Part shown: piece after piece, positions 38,290 to 49,734 of the stretch
How positions within the stretch are numbered: the first letter of the stretch is position 1
Layout of the letters: each line of letters starts with the position of its first letter
Notes under the pieces: generated by a model
Told to the model about the DNA's origin: nothing
The model's input: the letters and a program-made list of their open reading frames with translations, nothing else
Databases searched by the model: none
Assembly (NCBI GenBank): GCA_905221605.1
Contig: CAJNDS010002122.1
Span: 199,501-263,500, forward strand
Direction: 5' to 3'
Length of the DNA stretch: 64,000 bases
Origin: Symbiodinium natans
Lineage: Eukaryota; Sar; Dinophyceae; Suessiales; Symbiodiniaceae
Translations under genes and position numbers: made by a program

Positions 38290-38810
38290 AACCCTTCTTT
38301 GGAGCAGACCCTGGAAAAGAAAGTATATACTTTTTTGAGGATTTGTAGGTTTTTGTTGGGTTTTTTTTGGGGGTTACGGGGTTTGCAGGCCTTACAGGCT
38401 TTATGAGCTTAACCCTACTTTGGAGAAGACCCCTACTTTGGAGTAGACCCTGGAATAAAAGTATATACTTTTTAGGTATAAGTAGCTATAATAGGAACCC
38501 AGAACCAAACAAAAGTATTGAAGCGTAGTACTCCAAAACCCAGGAAACATATGCATGACAAAATCCATACAGAATCCACCTCCAGAAGTACTTGGAGGGT
38601 TAGGGTTTAGGGGTTTGGGGTTTAGGGTTTAGGGTTTAGGGCAAAAAATCTTAATGGCAATGTTACAACAGCAGTGGAATACATGTTTATGGCGCAACCG
38701 TTTTTGCGATGGATAATACAATTTATACCAAAGAATCGTAGACTGACATGGGTGGTGGGGTGCTATGTTTGGGCCGTAGGAACTGCAAGCTTACGTCCGC
38801 TGCAGGGTTT
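38290..38810. other. Unique A/T-richer stretch, no gene identified
   Basis: Contains a short direct repeat: CCCTACTTTGGAG(A/T)AGAC and AAAGTATATACTTTTT occur twice (about 38288-38332 and 38420-38472). No convincing exon. Confidence 0.5.
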
Positions 38811-39757
38811 GGGTTTAGGGTTTAGGATGTAAGGTTTAGGGTTTAGGTTTAGGGCTTAGGGTCTAGGGTTCAGGGTTTAGGGTTTATGGTTCAGGGTTTC
38901 AGGTTCGGGTGAACGGCTTAGGGCGAAAGCCGTGCGGCGAGCTGCCTTTGGTAAGCCTCCAAGGAATCAGCATGGAAGGCTCCTGGAGATTGGGCCACAC
39001 GCTAAACCCTAAACCTTAAACCCCAAACCCTAAACCCTAAGCCTTAAACCCTAAACCCTATAGTACCCCCTCTAGACCCTAAACCCTATAGTCCCAAAAG
39101 CCTGCAAAAACCCAAAAGGCTTTCTAGCGCTTCAGGGTCCTAACGTTCTGTGGGCCCAGCCTCTAATTGCCGGATGCAAAATCAGAAAAACATTTCGGTT
39201 TCGAGGCCTACCCGAAACCCCAAAACCTGAACCCCCTAAACTTCGGTTTAGGGTTTAGGGTTTAGGGTTTAGGGGTTTAAGGTTTTTTGGGCTTAGGATC
39301 CCAGAGTCCCCGGACCCCCTGAGTAGAGCCCTTCAAGCCCCCATAACCAGAACCCCGAAAAGCGGTTTAGGGTTTAGGGTTCAGGGTTCAGGGTTTAGGG
39401 TTTCGGGCCCCTATAACCCTGAGAGCCCCTGAAAGCCCCTGTGCCCTAAAGCCTCTCAAGCAACCTTACAACACTTCCAAAGCCCCTAAAGCCCCAAAGC
39501 CACTATAGTCCATATATATATATATATGTATGTATATACATTATATATCACCCCTTTCACCTCCAAAGCCCCGATGACCCTCCGCAAGCCATTCACGCTT
39601 TCCAGAGCTGAGTGCACGGGAACCACCCCCCCCCCCCCCCGCCCCTTTCGGGGGGTTAAGGGTTGAAGGTTTAGGGTTTAGGGTTTAGGGTTTAGGGTTT
39701 AGGGTTTAGGGATGACAGTAGGGTTTCAGGTTTGGGTTCAGGGTTAAGGCAAAAGAC

Positions 39758-39818
39758 CGAGCTCTTGGGAGATCTCCTGCAGCACCTGCCTCATGAGCTC
39801 ATCTTGCTCCAGGGGCAC
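39758..39818 (-). CDS. Candidate exon with both splice sites
   Basis: Acceptor AGTGCACAG|G; PLEQDELMRQVLQEISQEL, donor TCG|GTCTTT. Predicted amphipathic helix. Plus is also open. Confidence 0.45.
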
Positions 39819-40180
39819 CTGTGCACTCCTACACGCTAAGCCCCCATTTCCTAAACCGTAAACCCTAAACCCTAAACCCCAAACCCTGAATCCTAAGCCC
39901 TAAACACTACACCTCAGGGGAGTAAGACTCGTTTGTTTATATGCTTGTAACATGGCCCTTATATTCCCTTAGAGGATGTTTGAAAAAGGCCGCTAAACCC
40001 AAGGGTGCAACCTTAAGGGTCCAAGGTAAGACCATATTAACACCCTAAACCCCAAGCCCCAAACCCTAAGCTCGTTTGGAAGCTTAGGGTTTAGGGTTTA
40101 GGGTTTAGGGTTCCCTCCCCTGAGGCAACGCCCAAAGCTCCAGGCTGAACCCGAAGTGTCTGGACTTTGAAACCCTTAAA

Positions 40181-40291
40181 CTTGGGATGTTCCCCCCACA
40201 TACTCTCAGTCCTTAATAGGGATGAAAAGAGGGGGTACTGCAAGCCGTCTTAAGGACTACTAGTGTAAGGGGGGGGGGGGGGGGGGGGCAC
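40181..40291. mobile_element. IR-B element, copy 3
   Basis: CTTGGGATGTTCCCCCCACA + CAGTCCTTAATAGGGAT; right arm CTTAAGGACTACTAGTGTAAGG then a poly-G of about 20. Confidence 0.7.
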
Positions 40292-40584
40292 CCCCTAAAC
40301 CCCTAAACCCCTAAAAAGCACTGTAGCCCTATAAACCCTAAACCCTAAACCCTAAACCCTAAAGATCCTAAAGCCCTGAGAAGCCCTGAATCATGGTTTA
40401 GGGTTTAGGGTTCAGGGTTCAGGGTTCAGGGTTTAGGGTTTAGGGTTTAGGGTTTAGAGTCTAGGGTTCAGCGTGACCCGTGCACAAAAGGGGCCGAAGA
40501 AGAGGCAACGCTCTTGCCCGAGGACTCCGTCTCCACGGCTGCTTTCCCATGCGGGTTGCGAGATCCCCCAAGCATACCTGCATG

Positions 40585-40662
40585 TTTAGGGTTTAGGGTT
40601 TAGGGTTTAGGGTTTAGGGTTTAGGGTTTAGGGTTTAGGGTTTAGGGTTTAGGGTTTAGGGT
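40585..40662 (+). repeat. Interstitial telomeric array
   Basis: About 11 units. Confidence 0.95.
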
Positions 40663-40671
40663 AGAATGGCT

Positions 40672-42142
40672 CGACACCGATTCCGCCTGTGTCAATCTGG
40701 AAGCAACCTCCTGAGCAAACTGGCAGTTGTCCTGTCTAGCTGCCCAGACTTCCAGTTCGCTGATTCGGAGCCTCCAAGTCCCTCCATGCCTTTAGGGTTT
40801 AGGGTTTAGGGTTTAGGGTTTAGGGTTTAGGGTTTAGGGTTTAGGGTTTAGGGTTTAGGGCACTCATGCCCCAAAGCCGTGCATACGAAAAGGCCCGAGC
40901 TGAGGTGTGACCTAAAACCGAAAACGCTCGACCCCTCCCCCTAATATTAACCCCCCCCCCTACCCCCTGATATTGAAAAACTTAGAGTTCAGGGCGGTTT
41001 AGGGTTTAGGGCTTTGGGTTTTGGGTTTAGGTACTATAATATACCCCAACCTACCCCCTGATATTGAAAACTTAGGGCTCAGGGCGGTTTAGGGTTTAGG
41101 GTTCAGGGTTCAGGGTTTAGGTACTATAATATAACTATAATGGGGGTGTTCAATATTAGGGGGTAGGGGGGGGGTTAGTATTTGGGGGCGGGGATTAGAC
41201 CTTTCTACTCTTGATGATCATGTGACACCTTTCCCGCGAAGCGGAACATAGCTCTTCACCGGCCAACAAAAAGCACGGTTTGGGGCTTGAAGCTGAACCC
41301 TCAACCCTCAACCCTCAAACCTAAACCCTCAACCCTCATTTAGGGTTTAGGGTTTAGATTTTGGGGTTGTTTACAGGGCTTGCGAGGGCTCAAGGGGGGC
41401 TCGAGGGGCTTGGTTTCGGGTTCGACCCTACTGTGGAAGTCGGCGATTGGCAGGCTCTCCAGTAAGCCCAATACCCCTTAATTCAGGAGTGACCTGAAGT
41501 CATACAGGGATCCTTAACTTTATAACACTTACTCCCTAAACACTAGACCCGGGTACATTGAGGCTTAACCCTAAACCCGAAACCCTGAACCCTAAACCCT
41601 AAACCCTAATAGAGGGCTCTACGGTGGGTTTGGACCATGACCCCCGGGCCAGGGCCCGACCTTTGTGGTGCGAGAAGGGCTTAAATTCATCCTCCGGGCC
41701 CCTACGTCACCCCCAAACCCGAAACCCCTAAACCCTAAACCCTCAGCCCTCAACCCTAAACCCTAAACCCCATTATAACCCTAAACCCTATAACCCTAAA
41801 CCGCGGGCGTTGGGCTCCAAAGGGTTCGCTTCGGGGGCTTCGGGGGCTTGAGGGTCTAGGGGTTAGGGCTGAGGGTTTAGGGTTTAGGGTTTAGGGGTTA
41901 GGGCTGAGGTTTTAGGGTTTAGGGTTTAGGGCCAAACCCACCTTGTCGCTGCACGACAACAGCGCCTGACAGAGAAGCTTGTCACATAGGGTTTTGGGTT
42001 CAGGGTTTAGACCGAAGGGGTCCCCTAAACCCTAAACCCTAAACCCTAAACCCTCAACCCTAAACCCTAAATCCTGCACCCTAAGGATGGGTTGTTCTCA
42101 AGGGCTTCGGGCTAAGGTGGAGAGCAGTCCTGCAAGGATATT
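40672..42142 (-). CDS. Four candidate exons, possibly one unassigned gene (K)
   Basis: Minus-strand cassettes in order: 42103-42142 behind a textbook acceptor (CTTGTCTTTCTTGTTGCAG; NILAGLLSTLAR); 41942-41985 (DKLLCQALLSCSDK, donor AAG|GTGGGT); about 41625-41690 (EDEFKPFSHHKGRALARG); 40672-40780 (RISELEVWAARQDNCQFAQE then VASRLTQAESVSS, coiled-coil-like). A further cassette 40490-40575 (NPHGKAAVETESSGKSVASS) may end it. Continuity across the gaps was not proven. Confidence 0.4.
40793..40860 (+). repeat. Interstitial telomeric array
   Basis: About 9 units. Confidence 0.95.
40930..41190. repeat. Direct and inverted repeat pair (CCCCTAATATT / GTACTATAATATA)
   Basis: ACCCCCTGATATTGAAAA...GGTACTATAATATA occurs twice in direct order (about 40970-41040 and 41050-41130), followed by an inverted CAATATTAGGGGGTAGGGGG. 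Confidence 0.75.
41464..41540. mobile_element. IR-C element truncated by telomere-like sequence
   Basis: AGCCCAATACCCCTTAATTC left end, then CATACAGGGATCCTTAACTT; the right half is replaced by CCCTAAACAC. It begins right after CTCCA|GTAAG, a potential donor. Confidence 0.7.
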
Positions 42143-42423
42143 CTGCAACAAGAAAGACAAGGGGCCGATTGCGTTGGATAAGGGTTTAGGGTTTAGGGCT
42201 TAGGGCTTAGGGTTTAGGGTTTAGATTAAGGGATAAGGGTTCAGGATTTAGGGCTTAGGGTTTAGGGTTCAGGATTTAGGGCTTAGGGTTTAGGGAAAAA
42301 AAGTTTAGGGTTTAGGGTTCAGGGTTAGGTACCTTCTGGTCGACTACTTCAATGCTGTGGCACAGGCCTTCGGAATCTATTGAGTCTGGGGTTTAGGGTT
42401 TAGGGCTTAGCCGGTTTGGGGTT

Positions 42424-43950
42424 ACAAGGCACAAGACCTTGGTATCATGCCTTCAAAAAATTGAGCCCTATTCGCAAGCACGGTTCAAACTCACTATCTA
42501 CTGCGACGGAGCGCCAAATGTTGTGATGCTTCGCCTTGTTGCCTGCACCCGCAAATCTCTTCGGGCGGCAAAGGCTATGAAGCGTCGAAGGAGCTATCTT
42601 GGCATGCTCGGTCGGGCTTGATACTCGGTGCTGTGGCACGAGCCCTTGGTATCATGCCTTTGAGTCCTATTCGCAAGCATCATTCAAAGTCACCATCTAC
42701 TGCGACGGATCGCCAAAGGTTGTGATGCTTCGCCTTGTTGCCTGCACCCGCAAATCTCTTCGGGCGGCAAAGGCTATGAAGCGTCAAAGGAGCTGTTTTG
42801 GCATGCTCGGTCGGGCTTGATACTCGGTGCTGTGGCACGAGCCCTTGGTATCATGCCTTTGAGCCCTATTCGCAAGCACCATTCAAAGACGCCATCTACT
42901 GCGACGGATCGCCAAAGGTTGTGATGCTTCGCCTTGTTGCCTGCACCCGCAAATCTCTTCGGGCGGCAAAGGCTATGAAGCGTCAAAGGAGCTGTCTCGG
43001 CATGCTCGGTCGGGCTTGATACACGGTGCTGTGGCACAAGCCCTTGGTATCATGCCTTTGAGCCCTATTCGCAAGCACGATTCAAAGACACTATCTTCTG
43101 CGACGGATCGCCAAATGTTGTGATGCTTCGCCTTGTTGCCTGCACCCGCAAATCTCTTCGGGCGGCAAAGGCTATGAAGCGTCAAAGGAGCTATCTTGGC
43201 ATGCTCGGTCGGGCTTGATACTCGGTGCTGTGGCACGAGCCCTTGGTATCATGCCTGTGAGCCCTATTCGCAAGCACCATTCAAAGACACTATCTACTGC
43301 GACGGATCCCCAAAGGTTGTGATGCTTCGCCTTGTTGCCTGCACCCGCAAATCTCTTCGGGCGGCAAAGGCTATGAAGCGTCAAAGGAGCTGTCTCGGCA
43401 TGCTCGGTCGGGCTTGATACACGGTGCTGTGGCACAAGCCCTTGGTATCATGCCTTTGAGCCCTATTCGCAAGCACGATTCAAACTCACTATCTACTGCG
43501 ACGGATCCCCAAAGGTTGTGATGCTTCGCCTTGTTGCCTGCACCCGCAAATCTCTTCGGGCGGCAAAGGCTATGAAGCGTCAAACGGGCTGTCTTGGCAT
43601 GCTCGGTCGGGCTTGATACACGGTGCTGTGGCACAAGCCCTTGGTATCATGCCTTTGAGCCCTATTCGCAAGCACCATTCAAAGACGCCATCTACTGCGA
43701 CGGATCGCCAAAGGTTGTGATGCTTCGCCTTGTTGCCTGCACCCGCAAATCTCTTCGGGCGGCAAAGGCTATGAAGCGTCAAAGGAGCTATCTTGGCATG
43801 CTCGGTCGGGCTTGATACACGGTGCTGTGGCACGAGCCCTTGGTATCATGCCTGTGAGCCCTATTCGCAAGCACCATTCAAAGACACTATCTACTGCGAC
43901 GGATCGCCAACGGTTGTGACGCTTCGCCTTGTTGCCTGCACCGCAAATCT
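42424..43950. repeat. 199-bp tandem satellite, about 7.6 copies
   Basis: GTTGTGATGCTTCGCC recurs at 42519, 42718, 42917, 43116, 43315, 43514, 43713 and (variant) 43912, exactly 199 bp apart. Copies differ by only a few substitutions. 199 is not divisible by 3 and near-identical frames open on both strands, so a tandem protein is unlikely. Each unit contains a potential hairpin (GCTTCGCCTTGTTGCC pairing with GGCAAAGGC..GAAGC) and a shorter one (GTGCTGTGGCAC). A diverged fragment (GCTGTGGCACAGGCC) lies at 42352-42372. No rRNA, tRNA or spliced-leader match seen. Confidence 0.95.
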
Positions 43951-44224
43951 CCCTGTGTAAACTGTGGAGTTGCAACCAACCTCTGGTGGCCCTACACCCT
44001 AAACCCTAAACTCTAAACCCTGAACTTCGTGGTTCCTAGTATGGATTTCGAACATTGGGTTCCGTAATCGCGCAGGGTGGAAGTTACACAGGACAGTCAA
44101 AGGGTGCCGAATCTCCCGGAGTCCCTACTACGAACTAGAAGTAGACCCGCTTCAGGGTTAGGGCTTAGGGTTTCGGGTTACCAGGGTTTAGGGTCTCGCG
44201 TTTAGGGTAACCCCAAACCCATGG

Positions 44225-44292
44225 CCAGCCTGTGCACCCTCCGGGCGCGCCTCGCCACAACATGTGAGCTCCACTACTTCAGGGCTTGCTTT
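44225..44292 (+). CDS. Candidate exon, unassigned
   Basis: Plus frame MASLCTLRARLATTCELHYF then RACF. Confidence 0.35.
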
Positions 44293-44409
44293 AGAGGGTC
44301 CTAAAGGGAAGGGGGTTCAAGGGACCCAACAGAGGTGAGAAGGGTGGCGGGTTTAGGGTTTAGGGTTTAGGGTTTAAGGTTTAGGGTTTAGGTTTAGGGT
44401 TTCGGGTTC

Positions 44410-44502
44410 TATGCAACTCCCCACTACTTCCTAAGACTCCCTGAGCTTCCTGAAGGTTTAGGGTTTAGGTTTAGGGTTTTGGTTCCCAAGGTACCTACCC
44501 CC
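44410..44502. mobile_element. IR-E element with a precise telomeric insert
   Basis: CTTCCTGA, then 27 bp of telomeric sequence, then GTTCCCAAGGTACC; uninterrupted copies at 29113 and 61467 show CCTGAGGTTCCC/CCTAGGGTTCCC at this point. Confidence 0.65.
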
Positions 44503-45096
44503 CCATCCCCATAGTAAGGACCCTTTACTTACTAGGGGCCCGAAGCCAATAAACTTCAGGCTTGTAGAGCCACCTAGGAAGGAACAGGGTTTAGGGTTTA
44601 GGGTTGAGGGTTGAGGGTTTAGGGCATATAGGCCTTTTCTGTTTTATAACGGGGGTCAACAGCAACCCAGACTCGTAAGTAGTAGTTAGGAAGGGTTATT
44701 AAGTAGGAGAACCGTAATAAGGGCCCTTGGGCACTTGTAATTCCACTTTGTACCTAAACCCTAAAATCTAAACCCCTAAACTCTGTACTAGACGCCATAC
44801 ACTTGAAAACCTATGCCCTGAAAAGAAGCCCCCTCAACGCTGAACCCCCTGCCGAACACGCGCACGTGTCGCTTTCGGGGCCTCGAGGAGGGCTAAGGGT
44901 TTAGGGGGCCATCAACCTCCTAAACCTAAGCCCTAACCCCTGAGATCTTAACCTCCTAACACCCCATACCCTAAACCTGAAGCCTAAACCCTCAACTCCT
45001 CAACTCTTAAACCCCAAACCCTCAACTCCAAACCCCCAAACCCTCAACTCCTGAACCCCAAAACCCTCACTCCTTAACTAATTTCAACTCCTGCAG

Positions 45097-45185
45097 GTGA
45101 CAAGATGACGCCCATCCCAACCACCACAGGCACCGAACCCGAAAAACACAAGTCTCTTATATGCGTGTATACACACGGACACCTC
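45097..45185 (+). CDS. Candidate exon, unassigned
   Basis: Acceptor ATTTCAACTCCTGCAG|G; DKMTPIPTTTGTEPEKHKSL then ICVYTHGHL. Confidence 0.4.
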
Positions 45186-45359
45186 AACCCCAAAACCTAA
45201 ACCCTCAACTCCTCACTCCTCAACTCCAAAACCCTCACCCCAAACCCTAAACTCCTAAACCCGAAACTCTCAACTCCTAAGCCCTAAGCCTTAAACCCTC
45301 AACTCGTAAACCCTAACCCCTAAACCCTAACCCTGAACCCTAAGCCCTAAACCCCAAAC

Positions 45360-45422
45360 CCTAAACCCTAGCCCTAAACCCTAAACCCTAAACCCTAAAC
45401 CCTAAACCCTAAACCCTAAACC
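45360..45422 (-). repeat. Interstitial telomeric array
   Basis: About 9 CCCTAAA units. Confidence 0.95.
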
Positions 45423-45444
45423 CTCAACTCCTACACCCTGAACT

Positions 45445-45524
45445 GGGTGTCCGGGCCAGCCAAAGGGCTGTGTCAAGCCGCGTTGTGAACAACTCCAGGG
45501 TGCGCAGCAGAGCTGTGAAGTCGC
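45445..45524 (-). CDS. Candidate exon, unassigned
   Basis: Acceptor CCTCACAG|G; DFTALLRTLELFTTRLDTAL then WLARTP. Strong protein character. Confidence 0.5.
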
Positions 45525-45529
45525 CTGTG

Positions 45530-45835
45530 AGGTTTAGGGTTTAGGGTTTAGGGTTTAGGGTTTAGGGTTTAGGGTTTAGGGTTTAGGGTTTAGGGTTTAG
45601 GGTTTAGGTTTCAGGGTTCAAGGTTCAGGGTTCAGGGTTCAGGCTAGGGTTTAGGGTTTGGGGTTTAGGGTTTTGGGTTTTGGGTTTAGGGTTCAGGGTT
45701 TAGGGCTAGGGTTTAGGGTTTAGGGTTTAGGGTTTAGGGCTTAGGGCTTAGGGCTTAGGGCTTAGGGCTTAGGGCTTAGGGTTTAGGGTTTGGGATTTAG
45801 GGTTTAGGGTTTAGGGTTTAGGGTTTAGGGCTTGA
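45530..45835 (+). repeat. Interstitial telomeric array with variant blocks
   Basis: TTTAGGG units, then TTCAGGG, TTTGGGG and a run of six CTTAGGG units (about 45739-45780). Confidence 0.95.
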
Positions 45836-46039
45836 GAGTTCCGGAGGTTAAGGGCTCAGGAGTTTCGTGTTTAGGGCTGTTGAGTTTGTTTGTGCGTTCC
45901 TTGTGGACTGGAAGCCGCCAAGGCCCGACAGCCTCCTCCACCCCTAAACCCGAAATCCTAAACCCTAAACCCTAAACCCTTTCAACCCTAAACCCTAAAC
46001 ACTAAACCCTAAACCCTAAACCCTAAACCCTGCCACCCC

Positions 46040-46460
46040 TGGCCTTGAGACAGCGAAAGGTTGGACCAAACAACCGGCTCCTTCGAAGTCGCCAAGGCCT
46101 GGCCGCTGACAGCGACAGCTGCCCTTCACGTCTGAACACTAGGGTTTAGGGTTTAGGGTTTACGGTTTAGGGTTTAGGGTTTAGGCTTGAGGGTTTAGGG
46201 TCCAGGGTTTCGGGTCTAGGGTTTTTTTCGTTTTGGGCCTAGGGTTTCGTGTCTAGGGGTTTATCGTGTAGTGTTTCGTGCTTAGGACAACTCACACCCT
46301 ATAGCCCCAAACCATCGGCATGTTTAATCTTACTTAAGGGGTATTGGGCTTTTTTGGGGTTGCTACCAGGCGCGAGAATTTCATGACCTCCGCAGGATTC
46401 CCCTGCAAAAAGGAGCCCAAGAAGGCATCGCAAACCCCCATTTGGCTGCAAGATGTAAAG
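46040..46460 (+). CDS. Two candidate exons, unassigned
   Basis: 46041-46140 reads LRQRKVGPNNRLLRSRQGLA. 46396-46460 follows ACCTCCGCAG|G and reads FPCKKEPKKASQTPIWLQDV. Between them lies the right end of an IR-C element (about 46325-46357). Confidence 0.4.
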
Positions 46461-46483
46461 TTTAGGGTTTAGGGTTCAGGGTT

Positions 46484-46537
46484 TAGGGCGTGCGTGCATG
46501 TGTGGTTGTGTGCGTGCGTGCGTGCGTGCGTGTGAGT
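46484..46537 (+). repeat. (GTGC)n microsatellite
   Basis: GCGTGCGTGCGTGC run, Z-DNA-prone. Confidence 0.9.
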
Positions 46538-46663
46538 GCGTTCAGGGTTTCGGGCTCTAGGGTTTCCGATTATAAGGGAATCCTGTTATTTGGAAACGAT
46601 ATTCGGGCTACCTTATTTCGAAAACCCCCATTCAGGGTTTGGGGTTTGGGGTTTAGAACCCGC

Positions 46664-46834
46664 AAGCACCCTTACAAGGATGCCCTAAATTCTTTGGTCC
46701 CGGCTCCACTCCAAGCAAAGTTCTCTGAGTTTCCGCTTGTGGTTAAAGACAAACGCCGACAAACGGAGTGTGTTGTGCAAAGATGCGAGATTGATCTGGC
46801 TGCACGAACGCTCCGAACACAGCTGGAGCGGTAG
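46664..46834 (+). CDS. Candidate C-terminal exon, unassigned
   Basis: Plus frame YKDALNSLVPAPLQAKFSEF, then KDKRRQTECVVQRCEIDLAA and a stop at 46834. A minus frame of 64 codons overlaps; the plus one looks more natural. Confidence 0.4.
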   Translation, partial: KHPYKDALNSLVPAPLQAKFSEFPLVVKDKRRQTECVVQRCEIDLAARTLRTQLER

Positions 46835-47120
46835 ACAAATTGCCTCTGCCAACGCTGCAGCTGCACTTGTAGGATCCACCTGATCACAGGGTAAACCGTA
46901 AACCCGAAACCCTAAACCCTAAACTCTAAACCCCAAACCCTAACCCAAACACCCTTATAGTGGATTTCAACTTGCGGAGAGTCCGCGGGTTTCGATTTGG
47001 AATTCACAGGAAAACTGCCTCGGGCCCAGGGTTCATGGCCCTGAGCCCAAAACCGTGAACAGTTTAGGATCCAGGGCTATAGGGGGCTTTAGGGTTTAGG
47101 GTTTAGGGCTTAGGATATAT

Positions 47121-47272
47121 CTTAGGGTAGTTTCATGGTCCTTTAGGATGGGCCTTTCAATGGGGACTTGTTATGTAACCCTTGAATACCCTACAAGACC
47201 CACGGGCCCATACTTCAGAACCGTTTAAGGGAGGTAAGGGACCGTATTAAGGGACCATGAAGCTACCCTTAG
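47121..47272. mobile_element. IR-D element, intact reference copy
   Basis: CTTAGGGTAGTTTCATGGTC and ACCATGAAGCTACCCTTAG are near-perfect inverse termini; interior holds GGGCCCATACTTCAGAACCG. Confidence 0.85.
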
Positions 47273-47599
47273 ACTAAGCACCCTAAACCCCAAACCTAAA
47301 CCCTAAACCCTAAACCCTCAACCCTAAACCCTGAGCCCCTAGGAAGGATTTAGGGCTTTTGGGTGCTCTATGGCACCCTAAGCACGAATGGGGTTGGGTT
47401 TAGGACTTAGGGTTGGGTTTAGGGTGCAGGGTGTAGGGTGTAGGGTTTAGGGTTTACTTAGGGTTTAGGGTTTAGGGTTTAGGGTTTCGGGTTTCGGGTT
47501 TAGGGTTTACGGTTTAGGGTTTAGGATTTGGGGTATACGGCTTAGGGTGTAGGGTCTGGGCTGCAGGGTTAAGTTTAGGGTTTCGGGCTCATTGTTTAG

Positions 47600-47990
47600 G
47601 GTTTGACCCCAAGCTTTGAGAACCAAACGTGTGTCAACATACTGACGCAAAGCTGTAAGCTCCAGAGCAAAGCCCTCAACCCTAAACCCTAAACCCTAAA
47701 CTCCTCCAGCCCAAACAGGTCGAAAGCTTAAACCTCGGGTCTAGAAGGCCATCACAAAACAAACCGACAAGCCCTTTTGCGGCTATACAACTGGCACCCT
47801 ACACCCGAAACCCTAAACCCTAAACCCTAACCCTAAACCCTAAACCCTAAACCCTAAACCCTAAACCCCAAACCCCAAACCCCAAACCCCAAAGCAAGCA
47901 AGGACCCAAAGAAGGATGGATATGCAGTGGGGATCTCCTGTGGCAGCAGACGCGCGCCTTCCCGGAGAGCAGCCTGGCAGAACAGCAGGG
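47600..47990 (-). CDS. Two candidate exons, unassigned
   Basis: About 47895-47990 (LLFCQAALREGARLLPQEIP then TAYPSFFGSLLA) and about 47605-47657 (ALELTALRQYVDTRLVLKAW). Both minus with clear protein character; separated by CCCTAAA repeats. Confidence 0.45.
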
Positions 47991-48002
47991 CTTAGGGCTA
48001 TG

Positions 48003-48125
48003 TGGTTTAGGGTTTAGGGTTTAGGGTTTAGGGTTCAGGGTTTAGGGTTTAGGGTTTAGGGTTTAGGGTTTAGGGTTTAGGGTTTAGGGTTTAGGGTTTA
48101 GGGTTTAGGGTTTACGGTTTAGGGT
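48003..48125 (+). repeat. Interstitial telomeric array
   Basis: About 17 TTTAGGG units. Confidence 0.95.
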
Positions 48126-48889
48126 TCAGGGTTTGGGGTTTCGGGTTTAGGGCTTTTAGAAGATCGGGGGGGCCTATAGTAAGTCTTTACAACGCAGCCG
48201 AGAAAGGTCTTGACAAGGGGCCCTTATTGGGCATGTCCTACTTCATGCCCCTTCATAAGATCCACTCACTAAGTCAGATCCTACAAGTCTGCCACTGCAA
48301 GCTACAAAGAAGGGACTAAGACTCGTGCCCCTAAGCTTGTGCCCCCTAAAGGTTCCTCCTCATCCGGCCCGAATACTCCCTTAGGAGGATCTTCAGGAAG
48401 GGTCCCCAAAACCCAATGGTTTAGGGGGTTTAGGGTTTAGGGGTTAGGGTTTAGGGCAAGTTGAGGGTTTAGGGTTTTAGGGTCCAAGGTAGGAGTCCCA
48501 TGCTACAAGCCCTAAGCCCTGCACGGCCAACGGGTGGCTAAGGACTCAGGCCCTCGACTGCTGCAACCCCGCACCAGATTCCGTAGTCCTCGTCGGTGCT
48601 TGTCCGTTTGTCTCATCCCCCAAACCCCAAACCCCAAACCCCAAATCCGAAACCCTAAACCCCAAATCCTAAACCCCAAACCCTAAACCCTAAACCCTGA
48701 ATCCCTAAACCCCAAACCCCAAATCCGAAAACCTGAACCCTAAATCCCCAAACATGAACAAGGCAGGCATGGAGGCCTCCGGAGCGCCCCGCGGCAGAAG
48801 CCGCGGGCCGCGCACCTTGGGAGGGTTCCGGGTTCAGGGGGTTTGGGGGTTTAGGGTTTAGGGTTTAGGGTTTAGGGTTTAGCGTTTAG

Positions 48890-49190
48890 GGTTTAGGGGG
48901 TTGGGTTTAGGGGGTTTAGGGGGTTTAGGGGGTTTAGGGGGTTTAGGGGATTTAGGGGTTTAGGGGGTTTAGGGGGATTTAGGGGGGTTTTAGGGGGTTT
49001 AGGGGGGGTTTAGGGGGGTTTTAGGGGGTTTAGGGGGTTTAAGGGGTTTAGGGGGTTCAGGGGGTTTAGGGGGTTTAGGGGGTTTAGGGGGGTTAGGGGG
49101 TTTAGGGGGTTTAGGGGGTTTAGGGGGTTTAGGGGGTTTAGGGGGTTTAGGGGGTTTAGGGGGTTTAGGGGGTTTAGGGGGTTTAGGGAT
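48890..49190 (+). repeat. (TTTAGGGGG)n 9-bp telomere-like variant array
   Basis: About 32 units, mostly nine bases with a few 8- to 11-base ones, bordered by ordinary TTTAGGG. Confidence 0.97.
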
Positions 49191-49734
49191 TTAGGGTTTA
49201 GGGGGTTTAGGGTTTACGGCTTAGGGGCTATGGTTCAGGGGATTTCGGGTTTAGGGTTTAAGGGTTTAGGGTTTGGGGTTTGGGATTTAGGGTTTGGGGC
49301 TTTAGGGATCTAGAGTTTGGGTTTTGGGCTTTGGGTTTGGTTTCTGTGCGAGTAGGGGTGCGGTCTTTAAGTAGGGGAAAGGGGTTTGGGGTTGGGGGCT
49401 TTGAGCTTTGAGGTTTGTGGCTAAGGATTTAATTTGGTGTTTTTGGCCCGACGGAGCCGGGATGGGGAGTGGATTTGCAACTTAGGGTCCAGGGTTTTGG
49501 GACCCCTGCTGGGAACCTCAAAACCTCAAGACAAAGGGGCGGCCTAAACCCTAAACCCTAAACCCTAAACCCTAAACCCTAAACCCTAAGTTGCCAAAAT
49601 CCCAGATACTTCCTAGGCACTTCTGAGGAAACCCTAAGTTGGACTCAGGGTTTCGGGTTTCGGGTTTAGGGTCCCCCTGCATTCATTGGGGCCCTAAACC
49701 CCATAAACCCTAGACCTTCAACCCTAAACCCTAA

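Noticed and set aside
42424-43950. CRISPR array or 5S rRNA repeat
   Set aside because: No repeat-spacer alternation; the entire 199-bp unit repeats; no 5S-like internal boxes seen.
42439-43975. Repeated 73- and 87-residue frames on both strands of the 199-bp array
   Set aside because: The period is not divisible by 3, both strands are equally open, and each frame ends within one unit.
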